Assembly: GCF_003123725.1 (NCBI RefSeq)
Contig: NZ_QETA01000004.1
Location: 310,001 to 374,000, forward strand
Origin: Corticimicrobacter populi
GTDB lineage: Bacteria > Pseudomonadota > Gammaproteobacteria > Burkholderiales > Burkholderiaceae_B
Length of the DNA stretch: 64,000 bases
Direction: 5' to 3'
This document shows, piece by piece, positions 45,305 through 56,298 of this stretch. How positions within the stretch are numbered: position 1 is the first letter of the stretch; the number at the start of each line of letters is the position of its first letter. A program made the position numbers and the translations under genes. The notes below the pieces were generated by a model. It had not been told where the DNA came from and did no database searches. It worked only from the letters and a program-made list of their open reading frames with translations.

Positions 45305-48300
45305 ATGTCACAATTTTTTATCGATAGACCAATTTTTGCCTGGGTCGTCGCCTTGTTCATCCTGCTGGCCGGCGCGCTGGCGATCCCGAACATGCCGGTG
45401 GCACAGTATCCTGACGTGGCTCCGCCGACGATCGAAATCTCGGCGACCTATCCGGGCGCATCCGCCGAGGATGTGGCCGAGTCAGTGACCAGTATCATTG
45501 AAAATGAGCTCAATGGTGCCAAGGGCCTGCTCTATTACGAGTCGGTCAGTGACTCCAATGGCCAGTCCACGATTTCCGTGACGTTCAGCCCGGGTACGGA
45601 TCCTGACATGGCACAGGTGGATGTGCAGAATCGCGTGTCGAACATTACGGCTCAATTGCCGTCGGCCGTGATGCAGCAAGGACTGAGCTTCGAACAGAGC
45701 AGTGCGGGCTTTCTGATGATCGTGGCTCTGTCATCTGACGACAAAAACAGCGATGCCACAGCGCTGGGTGACTATATCTCGCGAAATATCCAGAATCCCA
45801 TTTCCCGGGTGCCTGGCGTGGGCAAATTCCAGTTGTTCTCGGCACCACGCGCCATGCGCGTCTGGGTCGATACCGACAAGCTGGTTGGTTTCAATCTGAG
45901 CATCAATGATATCAATCAGGCGCTGGCTAGCCAGAACGCACTCGTATCGGCGGGGTCGATTGGTGCGCCACCCAATCCGGGTACGCAGCGCGAGGCGTTC
46001 ACCATCATGGTTAACGGTCAGCTCAAGAACATCGAGGATTTCGGCAATGTGATCCTGCGCGCCAACACTGATGGCTCGATTGTGCGGCTGCGTGACGTAG
46101 CCCGCATCGAAGTGGGTGCCGATAGCTACAATTTCGGTGCACGTCTGAATGGCCAGCCTACGGCGGCATTCGCGATTTCGCTGACTCCTGATGCAAATGC
46201 CCTGGAAACGGCCGAAGGGATCAAGCGCGAACTGGATGAACTCTCCAAGTTCTTCCCGGCTGGCGTCAAGTATACGATTCCATATAATACAGCACCGTAT
46301 GTACAGATCTCCATCGAGCAAGTGGTCCATACGCTGCTCGAAGCCATGGTACTGGTGTTCCTGGTGATGCTGCTGTTCCTGCAGAAGGTCCGCTATACCA
46401 TCATCCCGACGATGGTGGTGCCGGTGGCCATCCTGGGAGCCTTTGCAGTGATGCTGGCACTTGGTTTCTCGGTCAATGTGCTGACACTGTTCGCCATGGT
46501 GCTGGCCATCGGGATTCTGGTCGATGATGCCATCGTGGTGGTCGAAAACGTCGAGCGGATCATGGCTGAAGAAGGCCTGCCGCCCAAGGAGGCGACTCGC
46601 AAGGCCATGCGTCAGATCAGCGGTGCCATCGTGGGGATCACGCTGGTGCTGGTGACGGTATTCCTGCCGCTGGCGTTCATGAGCGGCTCGGTGGGGGTGA
46701 TCTATCGCCAGTTTGCCGTTGCCATGGCCGTATCGATCTTTTTCTCCGGTTTCCTGGCGCTGACTTTCACGCCGGCGCTGTGCGCGACCATCCTGAAACC
46801 CATCCCCAAGGGCCACCACCATGAGGAAAAGAAGGGTTTCTACGGCTGGTTCAATCGCAAGTTCGATGCCACGGTAGGGACCTATGAAGGCTGGGTCGGC
46901 AAGATTCTGGCTCGCAGCGGGCGCATGATCGTGCTCTACCTGTTGCTGGTGGCAGTGCTGGTTGTGATGTATGTGCGTCTGCCTTCCTCCTTCCTGCCGG
47001 TCGAGGATCAGGGCTACGTGATCAGCAATATCGAGTTGCCTGCTGGCGCTTCTGCCAGCCGTACCATGGAAGTGATCGAAGAGGTCGAGAGCTACTTCAT
47101 GGACAAGCCCTACAAGGAAAACATCATTACCGTCCGGGGTTTCAGCTTCAACGGCAATGGCTTGAATTCTGCTATCGCTTTCGTGACTCTCAAGGACTGG
47201 AAGGATCGCAAGGGTTTCGACAATTCGGCTGACGGCATTTCCTTCAATGCCATGCAGGATCTGCTGATGGGCATCAAAGACGCGCTGGTTTATACCATTG
47301 TGCCGCCTGCGATTTCCTCGCTGGGCAACTCGAGCGGTTTCGACTTCCGCCTGCAGGACCGCGGCAACCAGGGCAATGCCGCCCTGTGGGCGGCGGCGGG
47401 TCAGATGCTGGGCGAGGCAATGCAGAACCCGGTACTGTCGCAGGTCCGGATCAACGGCCTGGGCTATGGGACGCAATTGCAGTTGAATGTTGATCGCGAA
47501 AAGGGCGCGGCCCTGGGCGTGGACTTCGCTGAGGCGGCCAATCTGCTGTCGACGGCGGTAGGCTCGTCCTATATCGGCAAGTTCCCCAACATGGGACGCA
47601 TGCAGAACGTCTGGGTGCAGGCTGAAGCCGACAAGCGCATGAACCTTGAAAACGTGCTGAAGATGAACGTGCGCAACAATCAGGGTGGCATGGTGCCGCT
47701 GTCGGCGTTCGTGACGGCCAGTTGGCCGCAAGGCCCGACCCAGGTCGTTCGTTTCAACAGCTACGAGTCGATCCGGATTGGCGGAGATGCTGCGCCGGGC
47801 TATTCGAGTGGCGAGGCCATGGCCGAGATGGTCAAGCTGATGGATACGTTGCCCAGCGGGTTTGGCTATGAGTGGAGCGGTGTCTCTTACCAGGAAACCC
47901 AGGCCGGCAACCAGGCCCCTATCCTGATGGCACTGTCGCTGCTGGTAGTGTTTCTGGTGCTGGCGGCACTCTACGAGAGCTGGGCTATCCCTCTGTCGGT
48001 CATGCTGGTGGTGCCGCTGGGTATGCTGGGTTCTGTCGGGCTGGTGTCGGCATTGGGCATGACCAATGACGTCTACTTCCAGGTCGGGCTGGTGACCATC
48101 ATCGGGCTGGCGGCCAAGAATGCCATCCTGATCGTCGAGTTTGCCAAGGATGCCTATGCGGCGGGTGGTGATCTCTATCATTCGACGATCGAGGCCGCCA
48201 GATTGCGTTTCCGTCCCATTCTGATGACATCGCTGGCATTCATTCTGGGCATGGTGCCGCTGGTCATGGCCAGCGGTGCAGGTGCCGCCAGCCAGCACTC

Positions 48301-48511
48301 GGTCGGTCTGGGCGTGCTGGGCGGGATGCTGGCTGCCACGCCGTTCGCCGTGATTTTCGTGCCGACGTTCTTTGTCGTGGTCATGAGCATTTTCAAGACG
48401 CGTCCGCGCCTGCTCGGTGCACAGGCCGAAGCCCATGCCCAGGAGCAGGAAGAGCGTCGCAAGGCCGCAGGCCTGCAGGTCGAGCGTGATAACGAGGAGG
48501 GCAAGGCATGA
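45305..48511 (+). CDS. RND efflux pump inner-membrane transporter (AcrB/MexB-like, HAE1)
   Basis: A 1068-residue HAE1-type RND pump. The proton-relay Asp pair is at residues 407-408 in GILVDDAIVVVEN, the same numbering as AcrB. The N terminus MSQFFIDRPIFAWVVALFI and the PVAQYPDVAPPTIEISA porter start are typical. It exports hydrophobic and amphipathic compounds by proton antiport as a trimer. Length is slightly above AcrB (1049) because of a charged C-terminal tail. The stop overlaps the outer-membrane gene (ATGA). Confidence 0.97.
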   Translation: MSQFFIDRPIFAWVVALFILLAGALAIPNMPVAQYPDVAPPTIEISATYPGASAEDVAESVTSIIENELNGAKGLLYYESVSDSNGQSTISVTFSPGTDPDMAQVDVQNRVSNITAQLPSAVMQQGLSFEQSSAGFLMIVALSSDDKNSDATALGDYISRNIQNPISRVPGVGKFQLFSAPRAMRVWVDTDKLVGFNLSINDINQALASQNALVSAGSIGAPPNPGTQREAFTIMVNGQLKNIEDFGNVILRANTDGSIVRLRDVARIEVGADSYNFGARLNGQPTAAFAISLTPDANALETAEGIKRELDELSKFFPAGVKYTIPYNTAPYVQISIEQVVHTLLEAMVLVFLVMLLFLQKVRYTIIPTMVVPVAILGAFAVMLALGFSVNVLTLFAMVLAIGILVDDAIVVVENVERIMAEEGLPPKEATRKAMRQISGAIVGITLVLVTVFLPLAFMSGSVGVIYRQFAVAMAVSIFFSGFLALTFTPALCATILKPIPKGHHHEEKKGFYGWFNRKFDATVGTYEGWVGKILARSGRMIVLYLLLVAVLVVMYVRLPSSFLPVEDQGYVISNIELPAGASASRTMEVIEEVESYFMDKPYKENIITVRGFSFNGNGLNSAIAFVTLKDWKDRKGFDNSADGISFNAMQDLLMGIKDALVYTIVPPAISSLGNSSGFDFRLQDRGNQGNAALWAAAGQMLGEAMQNPVLSQVRINGLGYGTQLQLNVDREKGAALGVDFAEAANLLSTAVGSSYIGKFPNMGRMQNVWVQAEADKRMNLENVLKMNVRNNQGGMVPLSAFVTASWPQGPTQVVRFNSYESIRIGGDAAPGYSSGEAMAEMVKLMDTLPSGFGYEWSGVSYQETQAGNQAPILMALSLLVVFLVLAALYESWAIPLSVMLVVPLGMLGSVGLVSALGMTNDVYFQVGLVTIIGLAAKNAILIVEFAKDAYAAGGDLYHSTIEAARLRFRPILMTSLAFILGMVPLVMASGAGAASQHSVGLGVLGGMLAATPFAVIFVPTFFVVVMSIFKTRPRLLGAQAEAHAQEQEERRKAAGLQVERDNEEGKA

Positions 48512-50019
48512 GCCGCGCCGTACGATCTTTCCGACTGACGGGGGCCGCTGCGGCGGCAGCCCTGGTGCTGGCTGGTTGCTCGCTGGCACCGACCTATGAA
48601 CGCCCTGCTGCACCGATCTCCGCACAATGGCCGGATGCCCCGGCTGCCAATGCGCAGGATGCCCAGGTGCCGGCTGCCGAGATTGGCTGGCGGGAGTTCT
48701 TCCGTGATGCCCGCCTGCAGCGGGTCATCGAGATCACGCTCGAAAACAACCGCGATCTGCGCATTGCATTGCAGCGAGTCGAAGAGGCTCGCGCGCAGTA
48801 CGGTGTGCAGCGCGGTGAACAGTTCCCGTCGATTGGCCTGGGCGCTCAGGGTACGCGCCAGCATGTGCCGCAGAACATGCGCGTGGGCGGGCCTGACTCC
48901 ACCTCGATATCTTCTCAGTATCAGGCGGGTCTGGCTCTGACTTCGTTCGAGATCGATTTGTTCGGCAAGCTGCGCAATCAGTCGGAAGCCGCGTTTCAGA
49001 CGTTCCTGGCGACCGAGCAGGCGCAAAAGACGGCTCAGATCAATCTGGTGGGGCAGGTGGCACAGGCGTACCTGACGCTGCGTGCTGCCGAGTCCGAACT
49101 TGAACTGGTTCGCCAGACACGCAAGGCACGCGAAGAGTCTTTTGATCTGGTGCGGGCGCGCTATGAGGGTGAAGTCGCCTCCGAGCTTGAACTGAATCAG
49201 GCCAAGAGCCTGCTCGACAGTGCTGATGCGACGTTGGCAGCCCTGGAGCGGACCCGTTCGCAGGCACGCAATGCCTTGACGGTTCTGATGGGGCAGCCGG
49301 AACCGGGCGATCTGCCCGATGCCGCACCGTTTGATCGTGACCAGTTGCTGGCTTCCGTGCCGGCTGGCTTGCCGTCCGATCTGTTGATCCGTCGTCCCGA
49401 CATCATGGGGGCGGAGCATCAGTTGCTGGCTGCCAACGCGAATATTGGTGCTGCGCGTGCAGCATTTTTCCCGACGATTTCGCTGACGGGGTTGCTGGGT
49501 AGCGGCAGTGCGCCACTTTCCGGTTTGTTCGAGGCGGGCTCCGGCATGTGGAGCTTCTCGCCGCAGATTGCCATGCCATTGTTCGCTGGCGGCAGTATCC
49601 GTTCCGGTGTGGCGCTGGCCGAAGCACGCAACAATATTGCCGTGGCCCAGTACGAGCAGACCATCCAGCAGGCGTTCCGGGAAGTCGCCGATGCCCTGTC
49701 GGGTGAGGCGACCTATGGTACGCAGCTTGATGCCCAGCGTTCTTTCACGCAGGCACAGTTGAAGACGCTTGAATTGTCCAACCTGCGCTACGAGAATGGT
49801 GTCGACAGCTACCTGCAGGTGCAGACGGCACAGATCGATGCGCTGGATGCACAGCGTTCATTGATCCAGACCGGTCTGGCTGCGCTGGTCAATCGCATTG
49901 AGCTGTACAAGGCCCTGGGCGGTGGCTGGAACGAGCAGACCGTGCAGTCCGATGCCCAGGCAGGCAGTGCGCCAGCCGATGACGGCAATGCCGCTGCCGG
50001 CCAGGCTGCTTCTTCCTGA
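48508..50019 (+). CDS. RND efflux outer-membrane factor lipoprotein (OprM/NodT family)
   Basis: A 503-residue TolC-family lipoprotein. The lipobox LAGC is at about residue 21-24 followed by SLAPTYERP, the usual mature start. Two internal repeats form the beta-barrel and alpha-tunnel ([56 protein letters not shown]-type segments). It completes the tripartite pump. Translation is coupled to the pump gene. No regulator gene adjoins the operon; acpS starts 16 nt downstream. Confidence 0.95.
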   Translation: MSRAVRSFRLTGAAAAAALVLAGCSLAPTYERPAAPISAQWPDAPAANAQDAQVPAAEIGWREFFRDARLQRVIEITLENNRDLRIALQRVEEARAQYGVQRGEQFPSIGLGAQGTRQHVPQNMRVGGPDSTSISSQYQAGLALTSFEIDLFGKLRNQSEAAFQTFLATEQAQKTAQINLVGQVAQAYLTLRAAESELELVRQTRKAREESFDLVRARYEGEVASELELNQAKSLLDSADATLAALERTRSQARNALTVLMGQPEPGDLPDAAPFDRDQLLASVPAGLPSDLLIRRPDIMGAEHQLLAANANIGAARAAFFPTISLTGLLGSGSAPLSGLFEAGSGMWSFSPQIAMPLFAGGSIRSGVALAEARNNIAVAQYEQTIQQAFREVADALSGEATYGTQLDAQRSFTQAQLKTLELSNLRYENGVDSYLQVQTAQIDALDAQRSLIQTGLAALVNRIELYKALGGGWNEQTVQSDAQAGSAPADDGNAAAGQAASS

Positions 50020-50035
50020 AGCTCAAACGTTCGCC

Positions 50036-50500
50036 ATGACCGAGCTGTCGCCTGAGACGTCTCCCATCTCCGCGCCACCTGCTTTGCAGGTGGCGAGCGG
50101 TGCCATTGCCGGTATCGGCATGGATCTGCTGCGGATCGAGCGTATAGAAGCCGCACTGGCACGGCATGGCGTACGTTTTGCGAGCAAAATACTGGGGCCG
50201 GACGAACTGAGTGTGTTCGAGGCCCGTAGCCGGCGTGATGCGCGGCGTGGTGTGCGCTATCTGGCCACGCGTTTCTGCGTGAAAGAAGCGTTTTCCAAGG
50301 CCATCGGCCTGGGGATGCGCCATCCCATGTGGTGGACGCGAGTTCAGACGCTCAATGCGCCCGGCGGCCGTCCGGTGCTGTCACTGTCGGGTGAGCTGCG
50401 CGACTGGTATGCGCCCCGTTTCGGTGCCATGCATGTCTCGATTACCGACGAGTCCGACCTTGCCGCTGCCTACGTGATTGTCGAGACGCTGCGCGGCTAG
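50036..50500 (+). CDS. acpS: Holo-[acyl-carrier-protein] synthase
   Basis: A 154-residue AcpS with [13 protein letters not shown] and the [11 protein letters not shown] motif, whose Asp and Glu bind Mg2+ and CoA. It attaches 4'-phosphopantetheine to acyl carrier protein. The ATG at 50036 is chosen; it gives a roughly 25-residue N-terminal extension before the conserved GIGMDL. The gene is 16 nt past the efflux operon, so read-through from it is possible. Confidence 0.93.
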   Translation: MTELSPETSPISAPPALQVASGAIAGIGMDLLRIERIEAALARHGVRFASKILGPDELSVFEARSRRDARRGVRYLATRFCVKEAFSKAIGLGMRHPMWWTRVQTLNAPGGRPVLSLSGELRDWYAPRFGAMHVSITDESDLAAAYVIVETLRG

Positions 50501-50590
50501 GCTATTCACGCTAAAGTATCGCCTGTCGTGTCGGCCGGGCTTTGCACGCTTCCTGCGTGAAGGCCGTGCCGGCCGTAGACGAGAGAATCC

Positions 50591-51646
50591 ATGCCTGTCG
50601 CCGTATCTTCTTCCCCGGTCCTGTATGGACCCGTCATGGCCGATGTGGCCGGACTGACCCTGACCGAATCCGAGCGTACCCGCCTGCTTAATCCGCTGGT
50701 GGGTGGGGTGATCCTGTTTGCCCGTAATTTTGAAAACCGTGCCCAGTTGTGTGCGCTGACCGCCGAGATCCGGGCGCTGGGCAAGCCCCTGCTGATCGCT
50801 GTGGATCACGAAGGTGGGCGTGTACAGCGCTTCCGTACCGATGGCTTCACCCATTTGCCATCAATGCGCAGCCTGGGCTGGCAGTGGGCGCGCGACCCCA
50901 TGCTGGCGTTGCGTCTGGCGACTGAGGCGGGCTATGTGCTGGCTGCCGAGTTGCGGGCCTGTGGTGTGGATCTGAGCTTCACACCGGTACTGGATCTGGA
51001 TTATGGCCGCAGTGCGGTGATTGGTGATCGTGCCTTTCACAGCGATCCACAATGTGTTGCGCAGCTTGCGCGGGCCCTGATTCAGGGGCTGGCGCTGGCT
51101 GGTATGGCTGCCTGCGGCAAGCATTTTCCGGGGCATGGTCATGTCGAAGCTGATTCGCACCTGGCCATTCCTGTGGACGAACGTTCGCTCGATGACATTC
51201 TGGCGCTGGACGCTGCGCCGTATGGCTGGCTGGGTGACCAGGTGCTGCCCTCGGTCATGCCGGCACATGTGATCTATTCTTCTGTCGATCCTAATCCTGC
51301 CGGATTCTCGCGTTTCTGGGTGCAGACCATCCTGCGTGAGCGCCTGGGGTATGACGGCGTGGTGTTTTCCGATGACCTGACCATGGAAGGTGCGACCGTG
51401 GCCGGTGATATCCTGGCGCGCGCCCAGGCCGCCCTGGGCGCGGGATGCGATATGGTGCTGGTATGCAATCGTCCCGACCTGGCCGACGAACTGCTGGCAC
51501 GCCTGGATGTTGCACCCGATCCGGTTGCCTCGGCGCGGATTGCACGTCTTGCACCGCGTTCTGACGCACCCGACTGGGATGCCCTGCAGTCCGATCCACG
51601 CTACCGACATGCCCGATCACTCCAGCATCAAAGCCTGGCTGGCTGA
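50591..51646 (+). CDS. nagZ: Beta-N-acetylhexosaminidase NagZ
   Basis: A 351-residue glycoside hydrolase family 3 enzyme. The [14 protein letters not shown] motif holds the catalytic Asp-His loop, and [10 protein letters not shown] carries the nucleophile Asp. NagZ removes GlcNAc from anhydromuropeptides in the cytoplasm during cell-wall recycling. The 3' end overlaps the uvrC start by 38 nt in another frame. Confidence 0.95.
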   Translation: MPVAVSSSPVLYGPVMADVAGLTLTESERTRLLNPLVGGVILFARNFENRAQLCALTAEIRALGKPLLIAVDHEGGRVQRFRTDGFTHLPSMRSLGWQWARDPMLALRLATEAGYVLAAELRACGVDLSFTPVLDLDYGRSAVIGDRAFHSDPQCVAQLARALIQGLALAGMAACGKHFPGHGHVEADSHLAIPVDERSLDDILALDAAPYGWLGDQVLPSVMPAHVIYSSVDPNPAGFSRFWVQTILRERLGYDGVVFSDDLTMEGATVAGDILARAQAALGAGCDMVLVCNRPDLADELLARLDVAPDPVASARIARLAPRSDAPDWDALQSDPRYRHARSLQHQSLAG

Positions 51647-53429
51647 CCTGCCACACCTGCCCGGTGTCTATCGGCATATCGATGCCTCGGGCGAGGTGCT
51701 TTACGTTGGCAAGGCCCGCGATCTCAAGCGTCGGGTGTCGTCGTATTTCCAGAAAACGCCATCCAGTCCCCGGATTGCGCATATGGTGGCGCGCGTCGAA
51801 AAGGTCGAAGTCACCATTACGCGTTCAGAGGCCGAGGCGCTGCTGCTCGAGAACAACCTTATCAAGCAGTTGCACCCGCGCTACAACATTCTGTTTCGCG
51901 ACGACAAATCCTACCCCTATCTGCTGTTGACCGGGCATGCGTGTCCCCGGGTAGTCTATTACCGGGGCGCGACCAGTCGTTCAGGCCAGTTCTTCGGTCC
52001 CTATCCCAACGTCTGGGCCGTACGTGAAACCATCCAGATTCTGCAGAAAGTGTTTCGCCTGAGGACCTGCGAAGATTCTGTTTTCGCAAACCGCAGCCGG
52101 CCCTGTCTGTTGCACCAGATCGGACGCTGTTCTGCACCCTGTGTGGGGGTGATTTCGCCGGAGGACTACCGCAATGATGTCAACCGCGCGGCCCGTTTTC
52201 TGAATGGTCAGGCCCAGGATGTCATGACGGATATCGAGCAGCGCATGTACCTGGCTTCGGAAGCGCTGCGTTTCGAAGAGGCAGCGGCACTTCGCGACCA
52301 GATGCAGGCGCTCTCCACGGTACTGCACCAGCAGACCATGGAAGCCGGCAGCGAGGATACGGATGTGATTGCCGTGGTTGCCGAGGGCGGCAAGACCTGT
52401 GTGACGCTGGCCATGGTGCGGGGCGGACGGCACCTGGGTGACAAGTCTTTCTTTCCGACCCATGTCGATGGCGACGAGCCGGGGACGGTGCTGGCGGCAT
52501 TCATTGCCCAGCACTACGCCGACACCAGCGTGCCAGGCGTGTTGGTGCTGTCGCATCCGGTCGAGGATGACGCCTTGTCTGCAGCGCTGTCCGAGCGTGC
52601 CGGGCGCAAGGTGCGCCTGTTGAGGCAGCCGCAGGGGGTACGCAAGTCCTGGCTGGAGCAGGCACAGAGCAATGCGGCCCTGGCCCTGGCGCGCGCCTTG
52701 TCCGAAAACACTGCACGCACGGCGCGTACCCGGACGCTGGCCGAGACGCTGGGGATCGAGGCAGACGACGAGGCGCTCGAGCTGTTGCGCATCGAATGTT
52801 TCGATATCAGCCATACGGCGGGAGAAGCGACCCAGGCCTCCTGCGTTGTGTACGAGCATCACGACATGCAGCCATCGCTGTATCGTCGTTACAACATCCA
52901 TGACATTACACCGGGCGATGACTATGCCGCCATGCGTCAGGCGCTGATGCGTCGTTTTTCCAAGGTGGTCGACGGTACGGCACCGATGCCGGGCCTGGTG
53001 CTGATCGATGGCGGCAAGGGCCAGGTCGAGATGGCGCGGCAGGTGTTCGCCGAGCTGGGGCTGGATATTTCGTTGCTGGTGGGGGTGGCCAAGGGCGAAG
53101 GCCGCAAGGTCGGCCTGGAGACGCTGGTGTTTGCCGACGGTCGTGCGCCGGTCGCGCTGGGCAAGCAGTCGGCAGCCCTGATGCTGATTGCCCAGATACG
53201 GGACGAAGCGCACCGGTTCGCGATTACTGGCATGCGAGCCAAACGTGCCAAGGCCCGCACGACATCCCGGCTTGAGGAAATAGAAGGCGTGGGTGCCAAG
53301 CGTCGCCAGAAACTGCTGGCTCGCTTCGGTGGCCTGTCCGGCGTGGTCAATGCCAGTGTCGATGATCTGATGAGTGTCAGCGGGATCTCCCGGGAACTGG
53401 CCGAGCGCATCTATCAGGCATTGCGATAA
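51609..53429 (+). CDS. uvrC: Excinuclease ABC subunit C
   Basis: A 606-residue UvrC: an N-terminal GIY-YIG nuclease ([20 protein letters not shown], residues about 15-35) makes the 3' incision; a UVR motif lies near residue 210; the RNase H-like domain ([17 protein letters not shown]) makes the 5' incision; and a C-terminal helix-hairpin-helix pair ([16 protein letters not shown]) binds DNA. The ATG at 51609 lies inside nagZ and gives the normal N terminus. pgsA follows, as in many proteobacteria. Confidence 0.97.
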   Translation: MPDHSSIKAWLADLPHLPGVYRHIDASGEVLYVGKARDLKRRVSSYFQKTPSSPRIAHMVARVEKVEVTITRSEAEALLLENNLIKQLHPRYNILFRDDKSYPYLLLTGHACPRVVYYRGATSRSGQFFGPYPNVWAVRETIQILQKVFRLRTCEDSVFANRSRPCLLHQIGRCSAPCVGVISPEDYRNDVNRAARFLNGQAQDVMTDIEQRMYLASEALRFEEAAALRDQMQALSTVLHQQTMEAGSEDTDVIAVVAEGGKTCVTLAMVRGGRHLGDKSFFPTHVDGDEPGTVLAAFIAQHYADTSVPGVLVLSHPVEDDALSAALSERAGRKVRLLRQPQGVRKSWLEQAQSNAALALARALSENTARTARTRTLAETLGIEADDEALELLRIECFDISHTAGEATQASCVVYEHHDMQPSLYRRYNIHDITPGDDYAAMRQALMRRFSKVVDGTAPMPGLVLIDGGKGQVEMARQVFAELGLDISLLVGVAKGEGRKVGLETLVFADGRAPVALGKQSAALMLIAQIRDEAHRFAITGMRAKRAKARTTSRLEEIEGVGAKRRQKLLARFGGLSGVVNASVDDLMSVSGISRELAERIYQALR

Positions 53430-53457
53430 TACGCGGATCAGGTAGCATAACGACATC

Positions 53458-54027
53458 ATGCCCATCAACATCCCGATTGCCCTGACCTGGCTGCGGATCG
53501 CCCTGATCCCGCTGATCGTTGTCCTGTTCTACCTGCCCGACTGGCTGGTCGATGAAAACACCCGTGGCCTGCTGGCTTCCATTATCTTCATCGTGGCTGC
53601 GCTCACTGACTGGTTCGATGGCTGGCTGGCACGCCGCTGGAACCAGACGTCTTCGTTCGGTGCTTTTCTTGATCCGGTTGCCGACAAACTCATGGTGGGG
53701 GCCGCGCTGCTGGTATTGCTGGATATGGGACGTGTGGGCGTGGTCATTGCCCTTATCATCATCGGACGCGAAATCGCCATTTCTGCGTTGCGAGAGTGGA
53801 TGGCGCAGATCGGTGCCAGCGCCAGCGTGGCAGTCAGCTGGCTGGGCAAGTTCAAGACAGCGGCACAGATGGTGGCGATTCCCTGTCTACTGTATGCCCA
53901 GCCACTGCTTGGCATCAATACACTGCTGTTGGGTGAGGTTCTGATCATTGTTGCGGCCATCCTGACGGTATGGTCTATGTGTTACTACCTGAAGCGCGCC
54001 TGGCCAGCCATCCGCGAGCGTGCCTGA
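53458..54027 (+). CDS. pgsA: CDP-diacylglycerol-glycerol-3-phosphate 3-phosphatidyltransferase
   Basis: A 189-residue membrane enzyme with the CDP-alcohol phosphatidyltransferase motif DGWLARRWNQTSSFGAFLDP continuing to VADK (Asp residues of the DGxxAR...GxxxDxxxD pattern). It makes phosphatidylglycerophosphate, the first committed step to phosphatidylglycerol and cardiolipin. It sits 28 nt after uvrC, the conserved neighbour. Confidence 0.95.
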   Translation: MPINIPIALTWLRIALIPLIVVLFYLPDWLVDENTRGLLASIIFIVAALTDWFDGWLARRWNQTSSFGAFLDPVADKLMVGAALLVLLDMGRVGVVIALIIIGREIAISALREWMAQIGASASVAVSWLGKFKTAAQMVAIPCLLYAQPLLGINTLLLGEVLIIVAAILTVWSMCYYLKRAWPAIRERA

Positions 54028-54036
54028 GCTGCCGGC

Positions 54037-55335
54037 ATGAGTACGATGGCAGCCCTGGCGGGTGATGACAGTCCTGCCCTGCGCCGAAGGGACTGGCTCA
54101 CGATTGCGTTGATCGGGCTGGTGCATGCTTCCTCGCACTTCTTCCAGTTGGTCATCCCTTCGCTGTATGTGGCGCTGGGGAGTGCTTTCAATCTTGATTT
54201 TGCAGCGCTGGGCCTGTTGGTGTCGGCGTTTTTTGTCGTTTCCGGCGTCGGTCAGGCATCGTCAGGTTTTCTGGTGGACAGGATCGGTGCACGGCCGGTC
54301 CTGTGGTTCGGACTGGCCTGTTTCGTGGTGGCCGGCCTGTTGATCGCATCGGCCAATGGCTATGCCATGCTGATGGCTGCAGCGCTGATCGCGGGCCTTG
54401 GCAACTCGATCTTCCATCCGGCGGATTACGCCATCATCAATCTGAATATCAGCCGTTCCCGGTTGGGACATGCCTTCAGTGTGCATGGCGTGTCCGGCAA
54501 TCTGGGCTGGGCGGCAGGCCCGGTGTTTATCGCTGCCGTGACGCACTGGGCTGGCTGGCGCATGGCGGCGCTGGCGGCAGCCGGCGTGGTGGCTCTGGTG
54601 CTGCTGGCCAGCGTGCTGGGCCGGCGTCTGCTGCAGGTCGATGTGGCACGACAGGCGGGGGCAGAACAGGCAGGCATACAGGCTCAGTCTGGCGAGCGCA
54701 AAGGGGCTGTCTCTCCTGCGGAGGGGGCACTGGCCCGCGTGGCGACATTGCTCGCGATACCGGCACTGTGGGGTGCTTTCCTGTTTCTGGCTGCGACCAC
54801 CGTGGCCAATTCTGCGATGCAGAATTACACGATTCCACTGATGGGCGACCTCTACTATCTGACCTCCATGCAGGCCAGCTCTGCTTTGTCGCTCTTCATG
54901 GTGGCGGCTGCAGCAGGCATGCTGGCGGGTGGTTTCCTTGCCAACCTTTCGCCACGGACAGAATGGGTCGTGCTGGGCGCGCTGGCGGTGGCAGCACTGT
55001 TGCTGGCGATGCTGGCGATGCGCTGGGTACCTGTCGCCTGGGCCTTGCCGGTCCTGGCGCTGGCAGGGCTGTGCTCCGGGATGGCGGGCCCATCGCGCGA
55101 CCTGCTGATACGCCGGGTCACGCCGAAAGGGGCTGTCGGATCGGTCTATGGACTGGTCTATTCAGGCATGGACGTGGGCTCGGCCTCGGGGCCACTGCTG
55201 TTTGGTGTGATGCTGGATCACGGTTTTCAGCAAGGGCCCTGGCTGGGCGCGGCCGTGGCCTTGCTGGCGGCTGCCCTGCTGGCGCTCTGGGTGGGGCGTC
55301 AGCCTGCGCCGCAGGTATCTACGGCTCGATCCTGA
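54037..55335 (+). CDS. MFS transporter, fosmidomycin-resistance (FSR)-like
   Basis: A 432-residue transporter with 12 predicted helices and a central loop at about 205-235. The GLGNSIFHPADYAI and HGVSGNLGWAAGP segments in helices 4-5 match the FSR subgroup, which includes fosmidomycin exporters. The substrate is not established. The gene starts 9 nt after pgsA and may be co-transcribed. It converges with trmJ. Confidence 0.85.
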   Translation: MSTMAALAGDDSPALRRRDWLTIALIGLVHASSHFFQLVIPSLYVALGSAFNLDFAALGLLVSAFFVVSGVGQASSGFLVDRIGARPVLWFGLACFVVAGLLIASANGYAMLMAAALIAGLGNSIFHPADYAIINLNISRSRLGHAFSVHGVSGNLGWAAGPVFIAAVTHWAGWRMAALAAAGVVALVLLASVLGRRLLQVDVARQAGAEQAGIQAQSGERKGAVSPAEGALARVATLLAIPALWGAFLFLAATTVANSAMQNYTIPLMGDLYYLTSMQASSALSLFMVAAAAGMLAGGFLANLSPRTEWVVLGALAVAALLLAMLAMRWVPVAWALPVLALAGLCSGMAGPSRDLLIRRVTPKGAVGSVYGLVYSGMDVGSASGPLLFGVMLDHGFQQGPWLGAAVALLAAALLALWVGRQPAPQVSTARS

Positions 55336-55362
55336 TCCGTGTCGCGAGGCGCGGCTGGCCGC

Positions 55363-56154
55363 TTATGGCGCGGGTGGGTGTGCCAGCCGCGCGGTCTTGA
55401 GCATGGCGGTACAGACACCACGCAACATGTCCACTTCGTCCTGACTCAGGTTGCTGCGGGTCAGCAGGTGGCGCATGCGCAGCATCAGCTTCTTGGGATG
55501 CGCAGGGTCCAGAAACTGAATGCCGATCAGCGCTTCTTCCCAGTGCGTCAGCAGGGCCTGTACCGCTTCGTTGCCTGCAAGCCGGTCGCCCGGGCGTACG
55601 GTGCCTCCGGTACTGAAGGATGATTCGGCATTCAGCGCATAGCGCAACTCCCAGGCTGCCAGTTGCAGCGCCTGTGCCACATTGAGTGAACTGTAGGCCG
55701 GGTTGGCGGGGATCTGACAGATCCGCTGACACCGGGCAATCTGCTCATTGGTGAGGCCGGCCCGTTCGGTACCCAGCACGATGGCCACTTCATCACTGCC
55801 GCGGCCGGTCAGGTGTTCGACCGACAGGCTGGCAGCCTGCCGAATATCGCAGTTGGGTGGCCCCAGGTCGCGGGGCCGGGCCGTCAGCGCCAGGGCCAGT
55901 GTGACATGGCGCATGCCTGCCGCCAGGTCGGGTACGATCTCGGCTCCGGCCAGTACATCGGTCGCGCCGCTGGAGAGCGCAATGGCATCGGGGTGTACCA
56001 GTACATCGTCGAGGTGCGGGCGCACCAGGGTCAGCTTGGTGAATCCCATGGTCTTGATGGCACGGGCGGCAGCACCGACGTTGCCGGGATGGCTGGGCTC
56101 GACCATGATGAAGCGGACACGGTCGAAAAGGGAGGCTGGGAGGACAGCGGACAT
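55363..56154 (-). CDS. trmJ: tRNA (cytidine/uridine-2'-O-)-methyltransferase TrmJ
   Basis: A 263-residue SPOUT methyltransferase. FIMVEPSHPGNVGAAARAIKTMG is the N-terminal motif and VLGTERAGLTNEQIARC the knot region that binds SAM. TrmJ methylates the 2'-OH at position 32 of tRNAs. ATG at 56154 is preferred over a TTG three codons upstream. Divergent from suhB. Confidence 0.92.
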   Translation of the reverse strand: MSAVLPASLFDRVRFIMVEPSHPGNVGAAARAIKTMGFTKLTLVRPHLDDVLVHPDAIALSSGATDVLAGAEIVPDLAAGMRHVTLALALTARPRDLGPPNCDIRQAASLSVEHLTGRGSDEVAIVLGTERAGLTNEQIARCQRICQIPANPAYSSLNVAQALQLAAWELRYALNAESSFSTGGTVRPGDRLAGNEAVQALLTHWEEALIGIQFLDPAHPKKLMLRMRHLLTRSNLSQDEVDMLRGVCTAMLKTARLAHPPAP

Positions 56155-56298
56155 GAGCGGCAATGATCCGATCTGATAAAAAACGCAGGGTCTATTAAAA
56201 TGGCGCAGTTCTGACGGCGCAGGCCATGCCGGGCGTCGTATTCAACCGGCTGCGCACTGGTGCGCCGGTTTCTTTGTCTACAGTGGAAAACGAATTCT

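Noticed and set aside
45731-48625. A 964-codon open frame on the minus strand opposite the RND pump
   Set aside because: It is antisense to a clear pump gene, is rich in His, Gln and Arg as expected for a GC-rich shadow frame, and has no family features. The same holds for long antisense frames at 3981-5723, 15797-17677 and 61937-63994.
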